This document shows positions 12,101-23,910 of a stretch of DNA of 64,000 nucleotides, piece by piece; within the stretch, counting starts at the first letter, position 1, and each line of letters opens with the position of its first letter. The stretch spans positions 682,001-746,000 of the forward strand of contig JANCIK010000002.1 in NCBI GenBank assembly GCA_028532985.1, given 5' to 3'. The translations under genes and the position numbers were made by a program. The DNA comes from Stropharia rugosoannulata (Eukaryota; Basidiomycota; Agaricomycetes; Agaricales; Strophariaceae). The notes under the pieces were generated by a model, which ran no database searches, had not been told where the DNA came from, and saw nothing but the letters and a program-made list of their open reading frames with translations.

Positions 12101-15100
12101 CACAAGAAGACTCCCTTTTCTGACTTGGCTATTAGCCGGAAACCAGCGACTCCGTAGTATCGCAGCTATGCGCCTTATCGCACGTCTGCGGACATTAAAT
12201 CAGGCTTTGGCGCTTGCTGATTTGAAACGGCTCATTAAGACCGCGGGAACACTCGACCACAGTGCGGTTGCATCCGTCGTTGAAAACCTGATACCTGGCC
12301 AAAATGACCTATGGAACTCATTAGACCTCACTCAGACGTTTTCGGAATACCGATCATGGTGCGTCTATCCAAACAGCTACACAAATGTGGTCTTATGTTT
12401 TTCTTCTTCTTTTTTGCAGTCTACGATTCAACTGGCTCTACATTCACTCTGGAATACAGGATATCACCCGCGAAGATTGTCAGGCTGTTCTTCTCGAATC
12501 ATTATTCTCGTGCAAACCTACCCTCATTGATCTCAGTAGAGCCCTATGCCTGATTGTTCATGGGATCTCTTCTGCTCGGCAGCAAGATGTCGTATTAAAA
12601 GCTCATTTCAACCTTCTTGCCAGGTTGTTTGAAACAGCGAAGGCTTTTCTACCGATAAGTAGCCTAAAAGACATGTTCTTTAACCAGTCTTTTGTCATCA
12701 AAAATATCTTAACGTCACCAGCGGCGCCCACCACGCTCGAAGGTGATTTACTCTACATGATTCCATTAGCAGAAGTATTGACAAGATAATACAGGCTTGC
12801 AATCACTTCTGAAAGCAGCACTCGACCCATCCTCTCTAGATGACCGGAAAACTGTGGCTACTATCAGCAGTCATTGGTTTGACGCATTAAAAGCTGACCT
12901 GGCAAATCAGGCTTCCGCATCGGTACGTCACTTCGATTCACTTTCTAGGGTAATTCTAACATATGAAAAGTAGATATCGACCGCTTGCGTTTGGATAGAA
13001 TACATGGAATATGGGCAGCTTTTTGACTTGCTTGACTCCTTCGAAGAGGTCAACACACGCGGAACTGCTGCATTGGATCCAATAAACGCTATCTTGCAGG
13101 CGCTTTCCGTTATAACCTCCTTTGATTGGCAAGCCGAGATAGTGTTGGTGCGAAAACTACATCAGCTTTTATCGCTGAAAAAGGTGTTACCCAATTCCGC
13201 TCTCTTGGAAAAGATCATCGCGGTTGCTGTAGAGGCGACCCTTCCAATTGGACTTGACGGGTGTGTGTCGCCATTGACGCCGCTTCAGACTGTCGACCTG
13301 GTCGCTGCTGTGCGACGTGCAGAATCTCGCTGGGCGACACGCGGACATGGCTTGGGAGGACAAGTCGACGTACAACCATTCTTTTTGCAGGATACTTTTT
13401 CCGACTCAACAGCTAAAATCATATCATCATTGGTGTATCAACAATCTTCTGCGCGCAAGAGCGCATTTGAATGGCTTCAATCAGAGCAACCGTTTTTACA
13501 TGAAGCTCGACATCTTATCCCTATCCTTCATGCTTTCGTGGACTCTGTTATGGAAGACGAGACCCTCACACTCCCTCCGGGAAAGACTTGGCTCCCTTTC
13601 ATGTCCAAGATTGTGCAAACTATTGCTGATGTCGACGTTCCCGCTGATATACGCATGCGTGCAAAAGCATGTCTGATAAATATCTTATCTGTTTCTGGAG
13701 ACGAATGCCCTACCCTTTTGAGTGCGATGGCGAGGGACATGAAAAATGCCTCGCGCATACTTTCTCATGAACTGATATCAACAGCAGTAGAATTAATTAG
13801 AAGGATCGGGACTAAAGCAGAATCCGCGGTTTCAACCATTTTGGATCATGGATTGCAGTGGTGCATAGAGCAGTTTGCAGGCGATCATGACGCAGGGTAC
13901 GATATAATCGTTGATGATTTAAGTACGCCCTCTCATTGCTTCCGCGTCGAAGGTACCTAACTTATGTGGAACAGCACGACTTGTGAAGGTGGTTTCGTCC
14001 ATCAAAAGCCACTTTGCTGAGACTTTGATGCAAGTTGTGATACAAAATCGTATTTCTAATGTGAATGCTCTTCGCCTTGCAACAGCTTGTCTCAAAGTCG
14101 CACAATTAAAGGTAACTTTTGGTCTGTTTCCAAAAAGGTATCATTTACTAATTCTACGTCAAATAGCCTCTTGTGGTCAACCGTCACCTACAGGCCATTC
14201 TCCAACATGTCCAATTCTTCAAATTATGTTCTCCTTCTTCATTAGCAAATAATGCAAACATCCGGGGCGCCATAGTCGAACTCTTACATTGCCTTTTCTA
14301 TTTGCACCCCCACAACACCTGCCAGATTACCCATGTTGACCCAATCATTCGAATATACGGAGGACATCTTTCTAGATCCGACTTGCATATCCTTTCCATA
14401 TTCCAATTATTCGAATCCCAGCGCAAGCTATCAGTAACACCGTTAATTTCGCGTTGGTCATCTACACCGAACGTCTTATCGGACACCGCATTGGAAGCCC
14501 TGCAGTCATTAGATCCTGTTGTTGTATTAAGAACCTGTCTTAATTTCCCTCATTGGAGGAGGCTGGATGACCAGTCGTCCAATTCGCCAAGTCTTGTGGA
14601 AGAGGAACTCTATGATCCTGTTTTCCTTATGCTCTTGTTTAGCCATATGCTTGTCGAACAGACTCCTTCAACGGCATTTGGCTGGATAGAACTTTTCCGG
14701 ACCAATGTCGTCTCATTATTCATACGGGGTTTATCAGCAAAATATGGTGAAATTCGTGACCTCTCATTGAATCAGGTAGTAGGCTTGTGGAAACATGTAA
14801 TGGTGAGTCTCTGCCCATTGATGTTCCAAACAAAAGCTAATCATCATCTTAGACGGCAGATCTTCAAGAAAAGCCTCACGTTATATATATTCTTGACTTA
14901 TTAAAGGACTTGATGCCTAAACCCTCTGTTCATTTGACTGAACATTCCCCACAATTACCAACTTATACGGCCCTGCTCTTGATGCATTCTCTCAGAGCAA
15001 TTTTCAATCCGTCAAACCTGATATACCCCATAACAGCACGTTTTCTCTTGCAGAGGCCAACATTAGATACTGCAGACGTGCCAATGCTATATGGTATGCT

Positions 15101-16078
15101 CTACAGTAGTTCTGATGACCACTGGAAAAAGGAGCGTGGTTGGATGATCAAGTTCCTCGGAGATGGCATGGTAGGGTCTAACGATTGGCGGGTGCTGAAA
15201 AGGCGTCACACTTGGGATCTATTGGCTAGTCTCTTCCAAAGTTCTGATGGTGTTGATGATATTCCATTGAGAATGGGCATTCTGGAGGTGTGTAACATCG
15301 TGCGTTTTATGGGGATTAACTGGTAACTAAAATGTCATTGTCATGGTAGATTCTCGCAAACTTGACTTGTAATGTTCAGGCTACCAACTCGCTTATTCTG
15401 AAGTCTGCTCTACTGCCATGGATTGAGATGCAACTTCAGCATCCCAACTCACAGGCGGAGGGTGTTGAGTGGACGAAGATTCTTGACAATATTTTGGTCA
15501 TAGTCGACGCACCCAAGGTGGAAGCATCGACTAATGGAGAATGGAGGACTATCATATGCAGGTGTCTGATGTCCCTGTTAAATGACAAGAATTCATGTGG
15601 GTGACTTCTTATTCCCTTGGTACTCACTCTGACAAATTTTGTTCAAGTTGCTGTCACGAATTTTGCCTTCGCCGTGCCAGTTATACTGCGTCTAGCCTCC
15701 CTTAGTGGACGCACACTCACAGACTTACCATTTCTTCTAGAACTCGCAATGAAATGTGTAGATCAACTGGAAAATGATGAAGACCTCTCAATGGTTACGC
15801 CAACGGAGCATCTTGAAACGTCATCTGCCCCCCATCGCTCTTTGACTTTACATCACAAGTTGAAAATATCTTCCTATGCGCAACTATTCTCTATGGAACA
15901 GATGCTTTGGCGTATTTCCATGTCGGTCGGCAGGAAATGCTCATCGTGGGATAAACTGACGCCGAGGCTCATACTCGGGAGAGCCGTTTATGGCACTGAA
16001 GGAAGTGGGGAGATAGTAGTAGATGTAGCAGAATGGGCGAGAAAAGAAGCGACCAGCAACGTAATACAAACTAGGTAA
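9102..16078 (+). CDS. URB1: URB1/NPA1 ribosome-biogenesis HEAT-repeat protein
   Basis: Large nucleolar scaffold of early 60S pre-ribosomes, which in yeast acts in the Npa1 complex. Roughly 1,900-2,000 residues over about 20 exons, in the range of yeast and animal homologues. The start MPAREHPNKRQRTGP has a basic nuclear-type segment. The Npa1 domain lies in the N-terminal third: SQIKTAFLEHHREPFL near 9968-10015 and the diagnostic HHFLLAICTRPGVGICFKDR near 10294-10355, continuing WYPRE. The remainder is helical-repeat sequence, with the C-terminal NopRA1-type region at about 14900-16070. The first intron is best read with a GTGCGC donor, giving EGLVDTLTTLRNQ. The reading frame stops at 16076-16078, 132 bases before the convergent gene. 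Individual exon borders between 11300 and 15600 are approximate. Confidence 0.87.
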
Positions 16079-16210
16079 ATTACAGTCCTCGATTGAACGT
16101 CCCAATTGTCCATTAATCAGCCCTATGTATATTAACAATGTCATGGATCATAACTGATGTACCTAGAGGTAAATTGTGGGATGCCGATGAATATTATAGC
16201 ATCTTAGTCA

Positions 16211-18507
16211 CTATGTATGCTTTTTGTTGTTCTTCCTTGGTCGTTCCAGGTCATCTTCTCTCCGTCGAACATGAACAGAACTGCCTCTCTCCCTTTCCCT
16301 TCCTCTTCTTTGCAACCCTGCCTCGATATCTCCTAGCTTGTAATCCATAGTGAATGGAGCATCGCCCTGCTTTTCATGTCTTGCACCCTGTATACGGGGG
16401 CTACTTCCACTGGGAGTACTTCTGTGCTCTGCACTATGTGAGCCGTACGACCTCAGGGTCTTCACAATCATTCCGAAGTAGACTATGCCAAGGAAAAATA
16501 TGCTGGTGATACAAATACGACAGGCCAGTGCTGCTTTGGGACCGAGAGGGGCGCGTATGTCGGGGTCGTCCGCTGCGCCTGTGCGCCAAACGAAGGTCAT
16601 TATCGCCGCGAGGAAGAGGACCATGGACCTGAAACAATTGAAGTCATTTGACATTGGCCATTAAATTTTTATGACAACCTACCAAGCCATCCATACTGCC
16701 GGTGTGGCTAACAGTACCCAGACGTTCCAAAAAATGGATGTGTTGGTCTTCCGAGCTTCCTAAGGCCAGAATGTGTTAGTATCTTGAGCAATGAAGGGGC
16801 ATAATAAGCGAATAAAATTGCTTACCTCTGCCCATCGAGATGCATGAAACATATTGCGCATTGTCCCAAATCTCACGATGTACATGCAGCCATAAGACAG
16901 GCTCATCAAAGCACATATAAGTGACATTAGTGAAAATGTGCGCGTAATTGGGTCACTAGCCGCATCTGGTGTCTGAAAGACGGTAAGGATAGCGCTGGAC
17001 AAGTTGTATATAATTAGTCAATCAATTGATGAGCAGGCTCAGGACTTATGACTTACGAAGCAAGTAAAGCGGACACCAAATTTAATGTTTTCCATTCTCT
17101 CAAGAGAGAATCAATAAATGCTTCCCAGGAATGCTTGAATCGTATAAGCGCGGGTGAAACGATGGGTGGCGTCCATTCGTCCGGGAAAGGAAGAGGCATA
17201 TGCATCATTGTCGCAGCCGGTGCGATACTTGCTTGAGCTGATAAACCAATGCCGGCCGACACTGTCCCGCTTGCAGGGGCTGCACTCGAGGAAGAATGAA
17301 GAGGGAGTCCATCCTTGGCTTGTCGACTTCTGCCACCTGAGTTGCTGATCATACGATGCATATCAGGTCGACTGACATCCGCATCTTCAAAGATGCGGGC
17401 AACGCGCGAGAAGTACATGGCTGGTAGGCGCAAGAGAAAGTTGAGGTATATCTCGCGCGGCAACGTATCGGTCATGAAGTCGCGTACATCTGCATAGACG
17501 CTCTTAATGGAGTGTGTTGGTATGAGGTCGTCGCAATCGTAGGCTGAGCTGGCGGATCGTTCCGCGTTATGACCTTGGGAGCCTAGTCTGCACAAAGGGA
17601 CCTTTGCTCTGAACTTGAATGGGTCAATTGGTACAAATCGTTCCTCGGGAGTGACTCGGCCTCTGTGAAAGCCAGAAGATAAATTGTGAAGCAACCTCAT
17701 AGGAGAGTGCGCCCTTGACTTTGACTGAGAACGAGATGGAGAGGTGAGATGATTGACATCACTGCCAAATTCGTGGTCAGAGGACGATAACTGGGGAGGC
17801 GAAGCTGGTGTTTGTTCATTTCCTCTTCGCGAAAATACTAAATTAAACAGAAGTTAGTGGTAGCCATATGCAGTGCGTCAAAGCAGCTAACCGTGACCGA
17901 CACTTGGGAGAGTGGGTATTGTGTGGAAGTCACTGTCAAATGATACTCTTTGCTGTGGCGTGGCCTTACCCGACGTCGAAGGTGTTTCTTGGGACCTAAA
18001 ACCTTCATTGATTCTGTTTATAGGTCTTCCAGTTGGAGCGAAGGGGCTATTATTTTCATGTCTCTGTGTCCCGATAAAGGAATCAAAACTATGTCGATGG
18101 CGTCGCTTTGTATTTCCTGTATCGCTTTTGCCGACCATGAAGTTGAATGCTTGAGTAACGCGGCTGGTGTTTGGGGTAGCCGCAGGCGATGATGTTGTTG
18201 GTAGAGCAGAAAGCTTATCAGATGAGGTGAGTTTGGAGGAAGTTGTTGCATGAGATTCTGTAAAAAAAGAACAATGTCAAATCACTAGTATATGCTGTCA
18301 CGTATAACTACTTGCGTGTATGCACGGAGGAGGGAACTGAAATGTTCAACTCAAGCTCTTTAAGATAATGTGTCAGTTTAGATATTTAGTAAGAGTAATA
18401 ATAATGATATAGGGAGACGTACCTGTACTACTGTTTGTCTTTAGATTATTGCTTTCATCCTCCTCCATACCCTCTGTTTTAGGGAACAGGAAACGCTCCT
18501 CGGCCAT
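16211..18507 (-). CDS. Hypothetical multi-pass membrane protein
   Basis: Start MAEERFLFPKTEG at 18507, with two short exons and then a long Ser/Thr/Pro-rich, probably cytosolic N-terminal part (about 400 residues). Next come a folded-looking region (EERFVPIDPFKFRAK, FLLRLPAMYFSRVARIFED) and about four hydrophobic helices near 16980-16830, 16740-16680, 16650-16600 and 16560-16480. The tail is Arg-rich and ends at 16211-16213. At about 700 residues it resembles conserved membrane proteins of unknown role in Agaricomycetes; I recognise no enzyme or transporter signature. It converges on URB1 and lies in tandem with the LRR gene upstream. Introns are short and all joins I checked keep frame. A topological guess is a large cytosolic N-terminus followed by a compact membrane domain. 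Confidence 0.72.
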
Positions 18508-19093
18508 GATAAAACGCAAATATAAGGGTTTCTGGGACTATGCGAGAAGTAGGGATCGTCCTTTCAATGGCAGGCTGCATTCGCCTTCTCGTCTTTATAT
18601 AACGGAGCTCTGACCAAGCTCTGATGAGACGGAGGCTGTAGAGTCATTTCTTGCTGTCTTCAAAGCCTATTGCTGTGGTTTCCACTTCCACAAGACCTCA
18701 ATTTAGATGGCGCGCAGCTCCCAACCCAATGAGAATGTACTGAGAAAGTGGTTTGTTGACGGTATCCATTTTAAGCGTCGTGGACGAAAGAGGGGAAGCG
18801 AACGACCCTTCGGTGCACATGTGGCGGTGCAACATACATTAAGTATACCCTAATTAGGGTTGCCGGTTATTTTCGCCGGTCGTTGTAGGAATTTCACTGC
18901 CTACCTAGTAGCACAGGACTCAGAAATGTCAAAATGCACGTTAGCTTTGCAAAGGCTGCCAATCTAAATTAAAGGGCAACAATAAACTCAAATACATAGT
19001 CCGTCTGGAGACTGCAGTAGAGTTGCAGTGTGCAGTGTACACAGACGGAGTGAGAGATGCACATCATCATTGGACAGTCTGCCATGCCATTGC
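18508..19093. other. Intergenic region, promoter of the membrane-protein gene
   Basis: Holds the presumed promoter of the leftward membrane-protein gene and the 3' end of the LRR gene. It contains one perfect 12-base palindrome (see separate entry). No gene is supported. Confidence 0.45.
18848..18859. promoter_or_regulatory. Perfect palindrome CCCTAATTAGGG, candidate protein-binding site
   Basis: A perfect 12-base palindrome about 340 bases upstream of the start of the leftward membrane-protein gene. It has a homeodomain-type TAATTA core flanked by CCC/GGG, and can equally be read as two telobox-like halves (CCCTAA and TTAGGG) head to head. Function is inferred only from symmetry and position. 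Confidence 0.3.
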
Positions 19094-21737
19094 TCATTCT
19101 ATCCGTCCGCGGAGCCAACTCAGAAGTCCTTTCGTTCCCTCTCTCTCCCAGACCCGCCTCTGCGGCACACGGAATCTGGAGGAAATTTTTGTCATTATAG
19201 CACATCAACTGAGAATCACAAATTGAGAGGCGACGTACGTGTTTCCATCCACCAAAAAGACATCCAGCGGGAGCAGACCTAGCTCGGGAGGCAATTTGCC
19301 AATCTCGTTATCACGCAAGTCAATCTCCTCGAGCTCGCAGTCGGGGACGTCTCTGTTCCCTTTGAACCTCTCTGCGAGACTAACAAACCCATCTACGTCT
19401 GAAATGCGATTCCCCCGCAAGCGCAAGTGACGCAGGCCTTGACGGTGCGGTGATGCGAGAATCAATGCCTGTAATTCGCCCGCACCCAACGAGGCACTTG
19501 TCAATGCGTTGTACGATAAATTAAGGGTACGTAGACTCGGGAATAGCCGTGTCAAAGTGGATAGCAGCGGTTCATTTGAGCGCGATACGGACTCTTCTCC
19601 GGTATAGTGCACTGGTACGACATCGTTGAGGTTGCAACCCTCAAGGTCGAGCTCTTCTAGTTTGGGTAAGAAACCAGACACAGAACCTACGCGATTAGGC
19701 AGCGAGAACGAACGATCCATGCGCCTGTTTGTCAGGATAAGAACGCGAAGTGTATCCGCAAACGACTCATTGACAATCGCGTGCAGAGGTAAAGTAGGCG
19801 TCGGGATAGCAAGGTCTCCAGAGTGTGGACGACCTGATGAAGGTCCTGCGGAAGTCGTAGCAACCGAGAACGCACGAGAATGATTGGCCGCCTTTGCAGG
19901 AGGAGCAGAGGGGGGTAACTTCAGTGTTTGAGTGTTTTTTGTGTAATATTGAGGGTTAGATAATGATGACACTATCTTCGAGATATCATCAACAGAAGAA
20001 ACTGCCTCAGTATCAGTAGGTTGTGGTGCTGACTGTTCCTGACTCTCGGCCACTGCAGCTGCGGCTCTAGCACGACGTCTTCCACCCTCAGTCATGAGTC
20101 CTTGCTCTGCTTCAATTTCCCATGCCTCCTTTACAATCTCCTTGCGTTGTTGGGGCTGAGGCCTTGTAAAAGGTTTTCGAGCAACTGGTGTAGGAGATTT
20201 GACGGGTGTTTCTTCACTCCAGTCGTCGCCCAGAGGGTCTGCTAGAGCTGCCTTTCTAGCGTTAGCTTGCCTTTCCATTTCAAGTTCCCATGGTTCCTTC
20301 ATAACCCTTTTGCCCACAAGAATTCGCAGAACGCCAGGAGGAGGATCCTCTGTCGAGAAGTCGTGGTTGAGTTCTTGCTGGATACCTTTGAAAGCTGCAA
20401 CAACCGAGTCCAGGTTGACCTGGGTTTCTGTCAAATCCATCAATGCTAGTGCTTGAAAGAAGGGTGGATTGAAGAGAGAAGGTGGGAAAGAGTCGTCCCC
20501 GATTTCACATTTTTCCAAGTTGACTTCCTTCAATCTTTTCAAAGAGGACAAACTGCGTAAAAGGTCTCGAGAGTTTCCGAGGGGGGTACCAGATAAATCA
20601 ATTTTGGTTAATGATACTGGGATGTTATTATCGATATTCTTTGCCTGAATTTTGTTATGTGACGCATTGAGAACCAAGAGGCGAGGAAGAGGTGTGCTGG
20701 CGTGGGTTACGACAGGGGTGAAGAATCCACTACTAGTTTGTTGATTAGATCTATTTCTACCGTTCGTGGACGTAAATGGTGCGTTGAAAGGAAGAGCGGT
20801 GAGCATATTATGCGACAGGTTTAGCGTAACCAATTCGGATAGAGCAAATAGTTTGTCGGGGACCGCGGTCAGGGAGTTATGTGATAAATCTAAAACTGTT
20901 AACGATGTCAAATCTGCGAACGTGGTCGGCAAAGACGTCAGTTTGTTTTTGTGAAGCTGTAAAGAATATATTATAAGCGCGCATATAACACCTTATGAGT
21001 AACAAAACTTACATCGACCGTCTTCAATGAACCGAAAAGTGATATCTCATGCTGCAGTTCTTGAATCTCGTTATTCCATGCCTTTAACACAGTGAGGTCT
21101 TGTGCTTCAAACCATGCTGGTTTATCAACCTTTCTTCGGGATGGCTTCGATTCTGACGCTGGTAAGGCAGGCTCGTTTGGGACAGATTTCAGGGGATCAG
21201 GAGTAAGACTAAGATGGATCTCAAACAGCGCAGAAGGCAAGCAAATAAGAGAACGAGTAGCCAAATTGAGAGAACCTTAAAATAAGTAACCTTTCCTTAA
21301 GTTCAGTACAACGCATGTAGAATCAAACAGAACCTGCCTGTACTTCTTGCCTGCTCAATAGAGTCCCTAACGGACAAACGCCCAAGCAAGTCCTCTTCCT
21401 CATCCCGTTTTGGCGTAGTTGGTAATGAATCTTGCAATGCAGAGAAATCATCCAAGCCACCTCCCCCTCCTGATTTAGCTATTGCCTTCTTGGCTTCGGC
21501 TCTTTTCAAAGCTATGGCTTCCTTGATACTCATCGTATTTCCTGGACTTGGAGGAGCTGTAGGCGCAGCTGCCGGCTTGGGCTTTGAAGGTGTTGTGGCA
21601 CGTGTTGATATCGTCCTAGGTCCTGCATCTGAAGGTGGGGCAAGCCCTGACTTGACAGCGGGCTTTGCAGTAGACCTAACTGGTGTCGACGGCGGTTTAA
21701 TACCGGAACGCGATGAAGGCTGCGGAATACGCGACAT
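19094..21737 (-). CDS. LRRC40: LRRC40-like leucine-rich-repeat protein
   Basis: Leucine-rich-repeat protein of the conserved eukaryotic LRRC40 type; its cellular role is poorly defined. Start MSRIPQPSSRSGIKPPST, then a disordered Pro/Ser/Ala N-terminus, a basic helix (EAIALKRAEAKKAIA) and, after an intron, the LRR region. Repeats include LTSLTVLDLSHNSLTAVP and LSELVTLNLSHNMLTALP, then a linker with charged WELEMERQANARK and KEAWEIEAEQG segments, then more repeats (LPKLEELDLEGCNLNDV, LRHLRLRGNRISDVDGF). A last small exon (about 19094-19180) gives TFRVPQRRRVWEREGTKGLL and a short tail, the characteristic C-terminus of the family. At about 800 residues it is somewhat longer than the animal protein. 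It is head to head with the RBR gene, 302 bases apart. Confidence 0.88.
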
Positions 21738-22039
21738 TTTAGTTCGGGTGTAAGGAGGGGGTTAAGCAGAATTATGTAGTGATATGTGCCTCACGCGCCG
21801 AATGTCTACTTCAGACTCCGCCATCACGATTGCGGGTTTAAGCGCCCAAAAGAGCAGTACTTTCATTCTTACGCCAGCACTACACGTTGCTCACTGTCAC
21901 GATATCAGTTACATATCTCTATTTCTCTCTCTACCAACCGTGCTCTGGCTGCTCAGATATCTTGATCAAGACTTGATTAGACAACCTGATTGTGGTTTGT
22001 AAAAAAACAGCTTTGTAACACTCAGCTTAAAATATCCAA
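21738..22039. promoter_or_regulatory. Divergent promoter region, LRRC40-like / RBR ligase
   Basis: These 302 bases separate two start codons pointing away from each other, so both genes must draw promoter elements from here. I see no clear TATA box. A CT-rich stretch (about 21920-21950) lies on the RBR side. Confidence 0.5.
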
Positions 22040-23788
22040 ATGGCTTCCACTGCGCAAAGTATCCAGTCTGGGTCATCGTCGCCTATTACTCTTCTTGGAA
22101 CAGGTAGAATTCCCTGTGTGGTGTGTATAGGTGCTGTAAGCTGGAGTGATGACATGCTAAGCGTACCTAGATCTGTGGGATCCGCCCTCACTATAATGAT
22201 GGAAAGCGGTCCTTCCCCACATGTGGTAATACATGTGCACGGAAGCTGAAGGAGTTGACTGATGTGAAAGGGACGTCCTACTTCCCAGAGGCACAGTTAA
22301 AGACCTCTGACAAATGCATAGTATGTTTTCGCATAATTTTTGCAATATATCCGAGAACAATTGCATACATACATCTCCTTGCCAGATCTGTAAAACCCGG
22401 CCTCAATTCAACAATGGTCGAAAGGCATTTCCAACATGTGGAAATACGTGCGCAAAACTTCTACAGGACATGAGTAATCCTAAGACAGATCACGAAGTTG
22501 ATTTCCAAATCAACACCACTGGGCGTTTGTCTATGTGCTATGTGGGTTAAAGTATTCCTATGCAAAGATTTCTCACAATCATCATGTGTTCACAGGTCTG
22601 TAATTTAAGGCCGCGGCATAGGCGTGGATGGAAAGTGTATCCAGCATGTGGACTCACCTGTGCCGCGAGACTTCACTCTCTAGATCGCCATTTAACCTCT
22701 CAAGTCGGGCAAAATCGCAACTTTGACGGCGGAAAGCCCAGTTTAAAATCTTCTTCAAAAGGTAAAGCCCGTGAGGTCGTAGATCTATCCGAAAGTGAGT
22801 GACTCACCAATTCTTCAAATGCTAAAACTACATATAATCGTTCAGGTATCCCCGAGGATGGCAAGGCGTTCGAGTGTACGATATGTCTCGAGTCTCTTCC
22901 TATAGGAAGCGTCTCTAGGTTTTCCTGCCGCCACCCGTTCTGTCGACCCTGCCTGAAAGCGCACATTCTTTCCGAAATTCATGAACACCACTACCCGATT
23001 ATATGTCCATTATGCAAAATCGAAGACAAAGCAACTGAGCCATCAAGTGCGTATACTCAATATTCTCCGTGCATACAATATTAACTTGAATGTAAAGCTG
23101 TGGATGATCATATGCTTCAAGCTCTTAGACTAAATGAAGAAGACATGTTGTTATTCAACGAACTTCAGCTGGCTGCCCACAGCGTCGCTATACATTGCAA
23201 AAAGCGAGTAAAATTGACAACCCCGTGCTACAGCAAGCTTACCTTAGCTTAGATGCAAAGAGACGATGTTTGTAGATCGCAAGGATTACAAGGATAATGA
23301 CATCATTGAATGCCCACTGCCGAGGTGTAACTATATATGGTGCAAGCATTGCCATATGGAACTAACACCTAACCGGGAACCACGACACTCATGCGATGGG
23401 TCCAGAGAGTTGGAGCATTTGATGAAGGAACAGGGCTGGAAGCACTGCCCAGGTGGGGTTTAATCCATATGTTTTGGTGCTAAAATGACAAAAATCTTCA
23501 AGGTTGTCAAACCCCGGTGCAAAAATCAGATGGATGTAACCACATGACGGTTAGTCACAAAGCTTGTTTGCATAACGAGTATGGCTGACCATAGTACTTG
23601 GATACCCCCAGTGCACAGCTCCAGGATGTAACGTGTACGTCTTACGGCTCCATCTTGTGCGTCCCACTAATTATAGTCGATACAGCCATTTTTGTTACAA
23701 ATGCGGAGTAAACATTATCAGATCATTGAAAGCCACAGATATCCGGGGCGCCGTCAAGGAGCACTATCAATTATGCCAATTATTCTGA
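22040..23788 (+). CDS. RBR-type E3 ubiquitin ligase with three tandem CxxC/CGxxCA zinc modules
   Basis: Predicted RING-between-RING ligase. RING1 starts CTICLESLPIG near 22880 and continues with CRHPFCRPC and CPLC. The IBR includes CPLPRCNYIWCKHC near 23310-23350. RING2 reads HCPGCQTPVQKSDGCNHMTC, with the Cys of GCNHM aligned to the catalytic Cys of parkin-type RING2, then HFCYKCG. N-terminal to this are three copies of a short module of form CxxCxxRPx(n)CGxTCA (about 22114-22240, 22315-22440, 22536-22670). Each is cut by a phase-0 intron at the same place, between the residues of its CxxC. A VVDLSES motif at 22776-22793, just before RING1, resembles a SUMO-interacting motif. The IBR exon is best joined with an acceptor that gives KKRLRCKETMF. 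The stop is at 23786-23788. Substrates are unknown. Confidence 0.85.
22114..22680 (+). repeat. Triplicated zinc-module exons within the RBR gene
   Basis: Three related coding units follow one another: CVICGIRPHYNDGKRSFP, CIICKTRPQFNNGRKAFP and CYVCNLRPRHRRGWKVYP, each followed by TCGNTCA or ACGLTCA. The introns 22121-22170, 22321-22385 and 22542-22595 all fall in phase 0 between the second and third positions of the CxxC. The two middle exons (22171-22320, 150 bases; 22386-22541, 156 bases) are therefore symmetric and duplicable without loss of frame. Confidence 0.85.
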
Positions 23789-23910
23789 GTGTAGTATATA
23801 TATTGGGAAAATTCTTCCTTCATTTACTCAAATTATGCTTTCTAGCAGTCAATTGTTAAACTATAGACTGTAGTCAAATACGGATCATGTAAAATTACAC
23901 AGGAATATTT

